Part shown: positions 33,810 through 44,400 of the stretch, one piece after another | How positions within the stretch are numbered: position 1 is the stretch's first letter | Layout of the letters: each line of letters begins with the position of its first letter | DNA from: Pseudopyrenochaeta lycopersici | Taxonomy: Eukaryota > Ascomycota > Dothideomycetes > Pleosporales > Pseudopyrenochaetaceae | Reading direction: 5' to 3' | Assembly: GCA_003313425.1 (NCBI GenBank) | Contig: NHZP01000071.1 | Span: 62,001-126,000 of the forward strand | Length of the DNA: 64,000 nt | Made by a program: the position numbers and the translations under genes | Notes under the pieces: model-generated | Told to the model about the DNA's origin: nothing | The model's input: the letters and a program-made list of their open reading frames with translations, nothing else | Databases searched by the model: none

Positions 33810-35470
33810 CACCAGGTGATGCCATAATTCGTTGCCGATGAGATAAGCAGAACACCAATTTTGGTGAGGCGCCCACCAAAATCAACACCACCAATATCCA
33901 CGGGCTGTTACATGCGTGCAGGTCAATAATTTGATTCTTGAAGCTAGTAATCTATAGCTAAGGTCTATATAAACCTTTTTTTTTAGTGTTTTAGCCTAAT
34001 CGTGGGTGGTCTAAGAGTACTTTCCTACCACTTTTCGCCTCGAAGCTTCTCACCACTATTCATTGTGAGCTCATAGCACCTCTCTGGCATGCTTTGGATA
34101 CGATCTCTGATCTCTTCAATTGTAACAGTATCCCATGCCTCTTGCATAAGTTGTTTGAGATGAGTTTTAGTTCCATCCCATGCCTTTTGGCCTGGTTCTA
34201 GCCATCGAAGCCTCCTCTTTAGCCTCTGCTTCAAGATGAGCTATATGCCTTCAATAGGATTAAGATCACCACTCTGTGGAGGATGTACAAAGATAGGAAG
34301 CTAGCTAGCTCTTCGAAGCTCAGCAGCAACATTATTATAAGTTTTAGTTCTATAGGATGGATCATTATCCTCCTAAAGTATCTATTAAGCACGAAAGAAC
34401 TTATCTGACGTACGAAGCTCATGGAGAAACTTGATGTACTAAGGCAGGATCTCTTTAGTATAGTAGTTCTGAGTTATATAGTGACCTCCAGCATCTCCTT
34501 TAATTAGTAGAGGCCTAGTAGCTTCCTATTCCTTTACTCTCTTATGATGCTGCTCCTTAGTCTCATACTTTAACTTGCGAGGCTTTGGTGGAGGCTTTAG
34601 GATAGGCAGCATCTCTTTCTTATTATTATAAAAGTGAAGATCTCCTTTGTGATACTAGTTCACAGCTGCAAAGAAATGGAGAGTACAAGGGTGCTTCTTT
34701 ATCTTCTTTCTTGACTGAAGATTACTATCCTTTGTCCGAGAATCTCCTTTTCTTCTAAGCTTTCTTGGACGCTGGAAATTAGTTGTTGGGTTAAAATAGC
34801 CCTTATTAGTAAATAATACTCTATCCTAAAAGCCTAGGACAGGCTTCTCTTTATGCTTATGTCTATATTTAACCCTTTTCTGCTTGCTCTCATGTCTTAA
34901 TTCATCTGAATAGGCAGCAATATAGAGATGAGCATCTAGCCGATTGGAGATATTATATAAGAAGGTCCTTAGAGCAATTGGAAGGTTGTTCTCTCTAATC
35001 TAGATGGGTGGAGGAGCATCTTAAACTGGGTTTTGATCAGGGTTAAGGAGGGCTTCAATCCTGTCTAAAGGTACTTTGAAAGGCCTCCTAAGCTTATAAC
35101 CTTTCTCTTCAGCCTTTCTCTTGCGTACACGTCTCTCATCTTTAAAGTGAGCCTTCTCCCGTCGCTAATTATAGCCTGTTCTAGTGGAGATTCTATGCTG
35201 TGCTGCTACATCGCTCAGAGACTCGTCATCGCGTCTATGCTCGCAGTGCTAAAAATAATGAGCACGCCGTTGGGTATCAGGAATTTGAGTATTTATTTCG
35301 CAATCTAGGGTCCTTAGGCTCTCCATTTCACTAAAAATCTTGAAAAAGCACTAGGTATTGGCTGAGTTGGTATTATGATGAAGATTGGGTTGAGATGAGG
35401 GGGCACTTTGGTGGGGTGGTAGGTGCGTTCTGCTTATCTCATCGGCAACGAATTATGGCATCACCTGGTG
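33810..35470 (-). mobile_element. Tc1/mariner-type transposon A
   Basis: Terminal inverted repeats of about 44 bp start CACCAGGTGATGCCATAATT at 33810 and end with its reverse complement at 35470. It is flanked on both sides by CCAG (33806-33809 and 35471-35474). It carries a minus-strand transposase relic. The expected TA duplication is absent, so the exact boundary and duplication remain uncertain. It is directly followed by a related element B. Confidence 0.8.
34025..35326 (-). pseudogene. Tc1/mariner transposase A, broken only by stops
   Basis: A 434-codon minus-strand frame from ATG 35326 to TAG 34025-34027 with no net frameshift but several TAA/TAG codons at expected Gln/Trp positions. 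The catalytic pattern is visible: EDNDPSYRTKTYN, then HPPQSGDLNPIEGI.LILKQR about 34 residues later, the DD34E/D arrangement. A basic N-terminal domain and the intact C-terminal 69 codons (34025-34234, ending KLRGEKW) are also present. It would catalyse cut-and-paste transposition if repaired; as it stands it is inactive. Confidence 0.8.
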
Positions 35471-35474
35471 CCAG

Positions 35475-37092
35475 CACCAGGTGCCGCAATAATTCGTGAG
35501 ACGTTTTCTGCTGAGGTAATCAACCCCGCCAAACCTGACCCATCTCATCTCGACAGTGAATGTTCACAAGGCCACAACAACATGAAATTGCGCTCAAATA
35601 AAGTATATAATGGCTCATTTGAAAGGCTAAAGACTCCTGAACAAAATCCTGTGCTCAAGGTACCTGATACTGAAGAGCGCGCCCACTTTTTCTAGCATAT
35701 AGACCATAGACAACCTAGCAAGAAGATTAAGGATGTATGCGCTCAACATAAGATAAGTAGAGCTACAGGTGATAGATAGCGTAAGGAGTATAAGAGATAG
35801 GGTAATGCTCACCGTGTAAGAAAGAGGGGGAGCCTAGAAAGGGGTACAAAGCTTAGGAGGCCTTAGCGGGTAAATATTTAAAAGTTAGAGCTACTCCTAG
35901 ATAATTCTACTAACCCTGTAAGAGATAAGCCCTATTAAATTTAAGCTAAAGTAAATAATGTTCTGCTCTGTTCACGATCTATAGAGTATAACCTAGTAAA
36001 TAGAGTAGAATCTTAACTCTAGATAGCTAGCTATTCTAAGGAGATTCGGCATTTTAATAATAAAAAGAGAGTGAAGTATGGTGAAGATTATAAGAATAAA
36101 TTACCTCCTAGCTAAGGAGGCTTCTAGGATAGGGTACACTTTATAGATAAGGCTTATCTTAACCCTACAGAAGATTTTTAGAAGCCTAGGATCCTTAGGA
36201 GAAAGGGGGTTAAGGAGAGACTTAAGCCTGAGAATATTAAACAAAGGAAGCCTATTAAGAAGTCCTTACTCACTCTACATATGTTTGCCTCTATTAACTA
36301 GTATTTTAAGAGTAAACTAAACTTCTATAATAACAAGAAAGATATGCTAAAGATACCTAAACTACTAAGAAGGCTAAAGAGATTAAAGTATTATATAGAT
36401 AAGCGATGGGCTAAAGACCTTAAGGAGTAGGAGGCTCTCTGCCCTCCTCCTATTAAAGGAGACGTTAGTAGCTATTACATGAATTAGAAATACTACGCAG
36501 AGAATCTCCTGCCTAAGTATATTAAGGCTATTTATCAGGCACGACTTTAGGAGCTACGTGATTGGTATCTTTAAGAGGATAATAATCTATCTTATAGTAC
36601 TAAGAGCTTAGATAATGTAGCTATTAAGAAGAAGAAGGCTAATTGGATACCCCTGATCATTCACCTAGCTTAGAGTCCTGATCTGAACCTAGTAGAAGGT
36701 ATGTAGCTCATCTTAAAACAGAGAGTTAAGCAAAGATTACATTCACCCCTACTACCCCTAATCCTATGGGATGGGACTAAGGCCCACCTTCAGGCAATCT
36801 GCCGTCAAGAATGGGCATGTATATTAATAGAGGAAGTTAGGAGTTTAATCTCTGAGATGCCTTGGCGGTGTGAATAAGTGGCTTTAAACGGTGGAAGCCT
36901 TATTCGCTCAGAAAAATGGTAAAACACTAAGAAAATGATGTATATACACCTCTATAGCTCTTTGAACAGCCTCACGATTATATCTATGCACTCTATTCAC
37001 TGGTTTGGTGTACAATACTATGGTGGGGTGGAAGCCAAGGCACTGCTTAGCTCAGCAGAAAAACGTCTCACGAATTATTGCGGCACCTGGTG
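35475..37092 (+). mobile_element. Tc1/mariner-type transposon B
   Basis: The ends are CACCAGGTGCCGCAATAATT at 35475 and its reverse complement ending at 37092, with CCAG on both sides (35471-35474, 37093-37096). The first nine bases are the same as in element A, but the rest of the terminal repeat differs, so the two are related families rather than copies. The transposase is on the plus strand, giving A and B back-to-back genes. Confidence 0.8.
35582..36877 (+). pseudogene. Tc1/mariner transposase B, broken only by stops
   Basis: A 432-codon frame from ATG 35582 to TAA 36875-36877, multiple in-frame TAA/TAG codons, no net frameshift. The catalytic stretch reads EDNNLSYSTKSLDN then SPDLNLVEGM.LILKQRVKQ, homologous to transposase A. 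It is more heavily mutated than A (for example NPIE changed to NLVE). Non-functional. Confidence 0.78.
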
Positions 37093-37096
37093 CCAG

Positions 37097-37399
37097 CCTC
37101 TTTGAGCTTGACGTCATTGGCCTGGCCTGGAAGTGCGACCTTGGATACAACGTCAGCCCCTGTAAGCGTACTGCCGCTCTACATGTATATCAAAACATTT
37201 CAGTCTCTAAACAATGTTCTGTTTGACATGAAAATATGCAGGATTGCAGCTATATCTGAGACGTTAAAAAATGGGCTTAGCTGTACGATTGGACTTTGAT
37301 CAGACGAAAAAAGTACTATAGTCAGAACCAATTGCGAAACCCAGACAAATATACTCCCAGGAAATGGTTGGAAACAGCTTCTAAGCTGTTCTTGATGCA
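37097..37399. other. Short non-coding stretch between mariner B and the HET relic
   Basis: The first bases continue the sequence interrupted at 33805. The rest contains no supportable coding frame and may include the lost 5' part of the HET gene. Confidence 0.4.
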
Positions 37400-38623
37400 T
37401 TGAGACGTCGCTTGAAATTGTTGTTGCATTTGGGTATTGACAGGGGGTTATTGTTACGTTTCTGCCTAGTACAATGTTCAGATGAAATATGCTGCGAGCA
37501 TATATACGCATCTTTGTTGTTGAAGCTATTTTACCAAGCTCTATCCTACGTTTGGGGTTCTCAAAAAGTTTCTCGGCCGATCATCTTGAATGTAGAAGAG
37601 CATCCTGTGATCGTCAATCTCTAGTCTGCCCTAAGACATCCCCGTCACCAGACAGAGGTTACAATACTCTGCATTAATGCACTTTGTATTAACCAGGCTG
37701 ACGTTAGTGAAAGACCAGATTAAGTAAGGTTTATGGGCGAAATCTACCGATCAGCTGCAAGTGTTCTCGTATACCTTGGCGACCGGATCGATCGTACCAA
37801 GCGGACTAAGTTTATGCACTGCTCTTCTCTAATTGTGTTTCACGATGATGTCAGCGACTCTAACAAATTGGATATCTTTTATAAAGAGTACTCGAATGTT
37901 GAGGACAAGAAGAAGATTAACCAAATTCGAGCAGACCACGGTTATGCCTTTGACGTCTTCTGTCTCATTCGCCTGCTTGCCGAAAACAAGCAGGTCAGTG
38001 ACTTAGCATTTGGTGCTAAGGAAAATCTGCATGGAAGAAACAGCACGCTGAATTTATTTGAGGCGTTAAGGCGGCTCATGCACAGCCCATAGACTCCATG
38101 GTGGGGTCGCATATGGGTTGTTCAAGAAATCGTGCTGCCCGCTCAAGTTACAATAATCTACGGGAGAGTCTCTGCACCCTGGACCATGTTCGCAAAAGCT
38201 GCCTTTAACTACACAGGACACATTGATTCCTGCTGCTCAAAAACTATCAAATCACTTCCACGCGATTGTCTGAAAGTTCTTGCCGACTTCAGCCAACGTG
38301 TTCAAGACATTGAAGAATTGCGGGCGTCACTCCTTGATCAAAGCCCTAACACTAGTAAATTACAAGCCCGGGAGCACACTACTATAAATGCAGAGAGTAT
38401 CTCTAGTGATAGGAAGGAGGAGAAACAGTCCTTATTGCCACTATTGCGAAGGTTTAGATCGCGCAAGGCCACTGATCCACGCGACAAAATTTATGCGCTC
38501 CTCGGTCTGGCCACGACAGAAGTAGTACCCGACTACTTACTAAGCATTTCGCAAGTCTTTACAAACACAGTTATAGACTCGATCAAGAGCACGGGATCAT
38601 TATCTGTTTTAACGGCAGACTAA
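37400..38623 (+). pseudogene. HET-domain (heterokaryon incompatibility) pseudogene
   Basis: One frame with three in-frame stops: TAG 37622-37624, TAA 37721-37723 and TAG 38090-38092. The HET domain is clear: YQALSYVWGSQ, ILCINALCINQADVSER, MGEIYRSAASVLVYLGD and, after the third stop, WWGRIWVVQEIV. A further C-terminal region reads DPRDKIYALLGLA, a common block downstream of HET domains. Each stop sits where the family has Gln or Trp (NL-x-SAL, D-Q-VRFM, PW-TPWWGR), consistent with C-to-T or G-to-A change. Normal members trigger incompatibility cell death after non-self recognition. The start codon is not identified and the 3' end at 38623 is just before hAT sequence. Confidence 0.85.
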
Positions 38624-38649
38624 AGGAGAAAGTTCTGACAAGATTTACC

Positions 38650-38820
38650 GACTTGGGTTCCGGATTGGGAAGCTCCCGAAGACCATACCAGTGACCTCAA
38701 CGGTTCGGTTTACCATTTGAACCGAACTGAATTTATCGCCAAGACTCGGTTCAATTCAATCGTCTAAAAAAACCGATAGTTACCGGTAAACCAACGGTTT
38801 ACCGCCAAGACTTGATAGTG
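38650..38820. repeat. hAT-like terminal sequence
   Basis: The block contains alternating GGTTCGGTTTACC, ACCGAACTGAA and GGTAAACC words, the self-complementary subterminal style of fungal hAT elements. CAGTGACCTCAACGG at about 38689 could be the outer terminus. It precedes the transposase relic. The right end of the element was not found. Confidence 0.5.
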
Positions 38821-38899
38821 GCGTTAACTAAGTGTCAGCTGGCCGCTAAGAACTGAAGAAACTTTATGACAGCTAGTAGATAGATACTGGCTACCTTTG

Positions 38900-40898
38900 T
38901 CTAGAACGAAGATATCAGTTAAGGTTTAGCCTTTAACTCACCACGTACCTTAATTTAATAGTTTAATATTATATCTTGTTTTAGTTGTGTTTCTTATAAA
39001 GGCTTAGCGGCTAATCTAGGACCCTTACTACCTACTTAACAGTCTCTAATTCTAATAGATTTAAGACCTAACAAAATTAAATATTTCTTAGAATACTATT
39101 TTATACAATATCTTAAATTATCTTCTCTGTTTCTGTTTAAGAAACAAAGGACTTCTCTCTTACGCACCTTAATCCTATAACATAGAAGTTTATTACGAAT
39201 AATAGCATCTATATCCCTAGAGCTATTAGTTAAGGCTTCCTTCAAGCCATTAGTTAAGCCTTTAGTAAGACTATCAGTCGAATCGTTAGTTAAGCTATCG
39301 GTTAAGCCATCAATCGAACTCACAACCGCCACCTCAACAGCACCATCGCCCCCGCCTGCTATTATCAAGCATCCAGAGCCGCCTAAGCGTATTATTAATC
39401 CTGCTAAAGGCACCTTTATATACTACTCCTTCCTTACTTAAAGCAGGAATCAAGATATAAGGTTATAGGTATAGAGATATAGCGCTTAGTATTATTAAGA
39501 AGGTTATTAGAATAGTAATAAAAAGGACTATTTCTACTATTATCTCTATTCTCATTAGAAGTAGCTAATATTAAATAGAATATAGGGAGCAATCTAATAC
39601 TTATTAAGGTCTTATAGCATAATAAAGTTTAAAACTTTATTATTAATAGCTAGTTAGGGGTATTTAGAGTTAGGTTTTAAATACTAGAGCTTAGTATTAT
39701 AGAGTGCTTTTAATTAGTTTAAAGAACTCCTTATCTAATAGATTATCTACTACTATATTACCTTCTACTAAGTTAAGAACGCCTATTTTCGCGAGCTTAT
39801 TAGCTTTTTAAGTCTAAAAGTAGTAATAAAGTATATACTAAAAGCCGCTAATATAATATAATCTTAGATAATAGAAGCTTTTTAATCTAGAGAAATAGTA
39901 CTTTAAAAAAATATCTAACGCACCTAAAGTAAGATCTCTGTCCTATTTAATAGCTAGACGTCTCCTAACTATCGCAGCTTTATTAGCGTTATTATAATAT
40001 TTATTAATATAAATAGATAACGCTAAATAACAGTGCTTAGCGTTAGATAGCTTAAGGGTAAACACACTAAAGAGAATATTAGTAAAGCTGTTATTAAGGT
40101 ACTTAAAGACTATAGTATCTATAGAGACTTGGTTAAGTACTTTATACTTAATAATACTATAGTTAACTATATACTATAAAAGCTTTGCCTAAGCCTTACT
40201 CCTTAACAGCGGTATTACTAACGCCTCTGCTGCCTTAGCTATATTATTAACCTCTATTATAAGGCTTTTCTATTTAGGAAGGATGCAGATAAGTTTATTA
40301 AAAAGCTAAAATATTATAACTAGCGCAGGGATTTTAATATAATTAACTTACACTAGCAGAAATAGGGCTGCCTTAGTAGGCTTTAGAACCTTATTTAATA
40401 TATTTAATATACCCCCTAATAATATAAAGAGTTTATAAGTATTTATTATAGCAGTAATTTAACTAAGTTTAATAACTTAGAGGTAAGTACTTTATTTTAT
40501 TATCTTTCTTTACTACTTCCCTATTTCTTATAAACAGGATCTTACACCTATTATTAAAAGTTAATTAAAAGTAACTCTACGCGCTAGAACTTATAGTATT
40601 ATTTAATTACTTATACTCTTAATATTTAGGAGCATCTTAATCTTTTCTATTTATAGTACATAGCTCTAAGAGGCGTAAAAGACTATAAAGACTTTAAACT
40701 TAAACTACAGCACTAGTTTAAACTTAAAGAGATCTATATAGTACTCTATAACTTCTTTAAAGTAATAATAATTACTTAAGGTAAATAAGCTTACCTTTCT
40801 AACTAGTTCTTAACCCTAAACTACCTCCTTACTAAGATAGATAATTCTAAGTATTATTATAAAGGCCTTATATTAGATAATTATAGAAGAAGGAATGT
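38900..40898 (+). pseudogene. hAT transposase relic, truncated by LTR insertion
   Basis: Plus-strand fragments across several stops and probable frame changes match the hAT family: a Pro/Ser-rich N-terminal segment with PEPPKRIINPAKG (about 39370-39410), LFNS.TSPNYRSF (about 39940-39975; the family has DxWTSP), LKGKHTKENISKA (about 40050-40090), INLYYKAFLF.KDADKFI (about 40245-40300), and LREHLDLF-like text near 40620-40650. The C-terminal hAT dimerisation domain is missing because an LTR begins at about 40899. AT content is very high and stops are TAA/TAG. Non-functional. Confidence 0.7.
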
Positions 40899-41078
40899 GT
40901 TACGGTGCCGCTGCAGCCCGGACATATAAGGGTTGCTAAAGCCGCACGGAACACTATAGATTTAGTAGATAAAAGTCAGACCTCTATAGCTGTACGTAGC
41001 TTCTTAAGCTACGTCTTATAATCTACCTTATACTACCTGTAACTGCCCTCCTATAAGTAATATAGATACCCTGCCTGC
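40899..41078. mobile_element. LTR fragment of another element
   Basis: Begins TGTTACGGTGCCGCTGCAG directly after the hAT frame breaks and runs 180 bp to the boundary of the Gypsy LTR at 41079. It has an LTR-like start but no matching end, and does not resemble the LTR at its right. It was probably truncated when the neighbouring element arrived. Confidence 0.4.
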
Positions 41079-41467
41079 TGTGAAGAATCTTAAAAGCTAT
41101 TAGTGGGGATAACCAATAAGATTGCAAGGTTAGTTCTCTAGGATAGAGTGAGGGACTATATAGAAGGGGGTTTAATACTAAGACAGTAAAAGGGTGCTTC
41201 TGTAAAGAGTACTAAAGGTTAAGAATAATTAGTATTACTATTACTATACTATAAGGTATAATATTAAGTTAAACATAATAAGCTATAAGGGTTTATTGTA
41301 GTAGTCTATATACATAGAAGCTATGTATATTACTTAGTGTGCTTAGTGTGCTTAGTATTACTAATTAAACTAATTAACTAAGCACGTTACGTGACCTTAG
41401 TTGTTAGTCTAATACCTGTAAGGTCTAGTTAGGGCCACTAGGGCAGGGTTCTAGTAGGATCGTAACA
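41079..41467 (-). repeat. 3' LTR of Gypsy family 2
   Basis: 389 bp, matching 47726-48114. Compared with that copy it has lost CpA and TpG dinucleotides throughout its right half, for example GATCAACTGAGCACG has become AATTAACTAAGCACG. Confidence 0.88.
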
Positions 41468-44400
41468 CTATCCCCCTCCTGTCCTAGCGCTGTCCTTAGT
41501 GCTTATTATATAACGCAGGCGTTTCCTACTTTCCTACTATATTATGTCTTGCTATACCTAAACATCTATAAGTGTCTAGCACTATTTATTACTAACGCCT
41601 TTATAATTTTATTAACTCCTTTAGGGAAGCTATAGTTTAAAAGTACGTAACGTGCGTAATATATAATTAGGTGTGTAAGGTCTATATTCGTTCTGGGAAA
41701 TGTAGTAAGTGTCTGCGTTAAGAATAACGTTATAATGTATAAGTTATAGAGTCTAAATTTAAATAATTAGTAGATTAAAAGATAAAGCTTTAAGAGTAAA
41801 TTAAAGAATCTAGAGATACGTAAGAGGTTATAATAAAGGCGCATAAAAAAGCTCTAGAAGAGCTGCGCGTTACTTAGGCTTATAAATAGTAGTTATAATA
41901 ATAAATAGATTTAATTAATTAGCGCGTAGAAGAAGTAATAGCTGTAGAAGAGTAGGATATTAAGGAGTAAGAAGCAGCAGAGGCCTTGTTGCCTAAGAAT
42001 ACTTCTAATACCCTTAGTTTTAGTTTGTTACCTAGCACCTAGGGTGCGTTTAAGGGCTTCCTCCTTAAGTACTAAGAGGCCCTAATTAGTAATAGGCTAT
42101 TAATAGTAGACCTAATAGTTTCCTCTAGCTCCTAACGTTTCTTAAGGTTTATTTGTTTTTTCTTCTTCTTCTCCTTTCTTTCCTAATATTCTCTAATTTT
42201 TTCTTAGTAGTTTCTTAGGTTTTCTAGTAGTTCCTACGTACTTTCTACGCTTAGGTACCCTTTCTATTTAACTAGGTAACTAAAGCTTAGTTCTAGGTTG
42301 TTAGTTCTTCTATTTTATTAGTAACCCTAGATTTTCTTAACTTTAAACTTATTTTCTTCTTCTAGTTTATATTAGAATATTTTCTATAATAGTATTATAA
42401 GGTTAGCTAGTTCTAACTTAGAGATATAGAAGCGTAGGTAGATCTTTATATCTAGTAGTAGCTTAAGTGTATAGTTTACTAGCCTATTTTGTTCTTTAAC
42501 TAAAAATAGTTTAACTTTAATATAATTAAGTCCCTTGCTTAGTTACTTATTGCGTAGGTTTTTTATAAGCAAATATACTTTATCCCTCTTTTTTAGCTAA
42601 GGTGCTATTTTTCTTTTCTTATTTTAGTAAGAAATACTAGTGCGTTATGCTTTCTTAAGGTTTTCTTAGAGTTACTTATGTATTTTCTTTTTTTCTTTAG
42701 CTATTTTTATAGCTGCTTTAGCTTTTCTGCTAGGATATAACTTTATAAAGAGATTAGGGTGTCTCCTGTAGTTAGCAAAGAATAGTATCTTTCTAGTTAA
42801 TTCTAACAATTTGTTATTATAGGCTAGTTATACTATTAGTAATAGTAAAACCTAATTATTTTATTATTAATTACTATAAATCCTTAGGTAGGTTTTTATT
42901 ATTCTGTTTATTCTTTCTATTTATCTATCTATTTATAGGTAATAAGCTATTAATAATTTTCTCTTTATCCCTATCGCAGCTATTAATATAGACTAGAAGT
43001 TAGATATAAAGAGCTTGTCTCTATTACTTATAATAGACTTAGGTATACTATAGTATTATATTAATCTGTCTAGGACAATAAACGCTAGTTATTCTGTATT
43101 ATAGTTGTTTCTAAACAGTATTATTTCTGCTGCTTTTATAAACCTGCAGACTATGTTAAAGATAGCGTTGTACTTAATTTCTGTTACTAGATCTTTAGAC
43201 AGTAGTAACCCTATTACAAAGTCTATAGAAATATCTACCTAAGGTTCGTTAGGTAGCTCTATAGCTTGTATTTCTCTGTAAGGTGCATAAGTACTATATT
43301 TGTTCTTATAACAGTCTACGCATTTTCTAATAAACTGTTTAACCTTAGTTTTTATATTCTTAAAGCTGTAGTGTTACTATATAAGTTCTATTATTCTCTT
43401 AATTCTAAGTTAACTATATACTAGGTTATTATAGTATTATTAGATAATTACTTCTTATAATTCTTTAGGTACTTTAGACGTAATTATTATAGTGTTGTTT
43501 AATAACTTATTAAGTCCTAAGGTTCTATCCTAGTTTACTTAAAGGATAGTATTATTAACTATTACTTTTATTCCTGTAATATCTAATCTGCGGCTAAGAG
43601 CATTAGCTCTACTATTATCCTTTCCTAGTGTATACACGATCTTAAACTTATACTATCCTAATATTTTAGCTTATCTAACCTATCTCTAGTTTAAATCTTT
43701 AGTAGTAGTAAAATTAACTAGGTTCTTATAATCTATAAATATCTTAAGATCTAACTAGCTCTCTGCGTAGATCTGCTAGTAGTTAAGAGCGTTAATAATT
43801 ACTATGAGCTCTTTATTATGCACGTTGTAGTATTCCTTAAAGTCTATAAATTTCCTAGAGTAGTAAGTAATTAGGTACTATTTCCTATTATGTTCTTATT
43901 TTACTATTATACCTAGTGTAAGGTCTAAGGCATCTATTTTAAACTGTAAGGGTTCTCTTGTTTAGAATATAATTAATACTAGTAGTATAATATAGGCTTC
44001 CTTAAGTATTTAGAATACTTTTCTTTATTTATTTCTCTATTTCTATTTTATCTTTTTCCTTATAAGTTTAGTAAGTAAGATAGATTTCTTAGAGAAGTCC
44101 TTAATAAACTATTAGTTAAAGTTAATAAATCTTATAAATAACTGTATATCTTTAACTATTTTAGGTTTAGGCTACTCTTTTACTACTCTTATTTTTTCTT
44201 TACTTATCTTTACTCTATATGCACCTACTATACATCTTAAGAACTTAACTTCTTCTTTATAAAACTTATATTTCTTAGGTTTAAGTAGTAACCTAAATCT
44301 TCTTAAGTAGGTAAGAACTGTTTTAACGTACTTAATATATTCCTGTAGATTATTAGAGTATATAAGGATATTATTAAGGTATGTAATAATAAATATATCT

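Noticed and set aside
34231..34422. 63-codon minus-strand frame inside mariner A
   Set aside because: It is a different frame from the transposase; the catalytic DNPxE-type motifs are in the frame of 34025-35326.
39096..39413. 105-codon minus-strand frame with repeated SLT words
   Set aside because: It lies opposite the hAT relic and is explained by a short tandem DNA repeat and low G+C.
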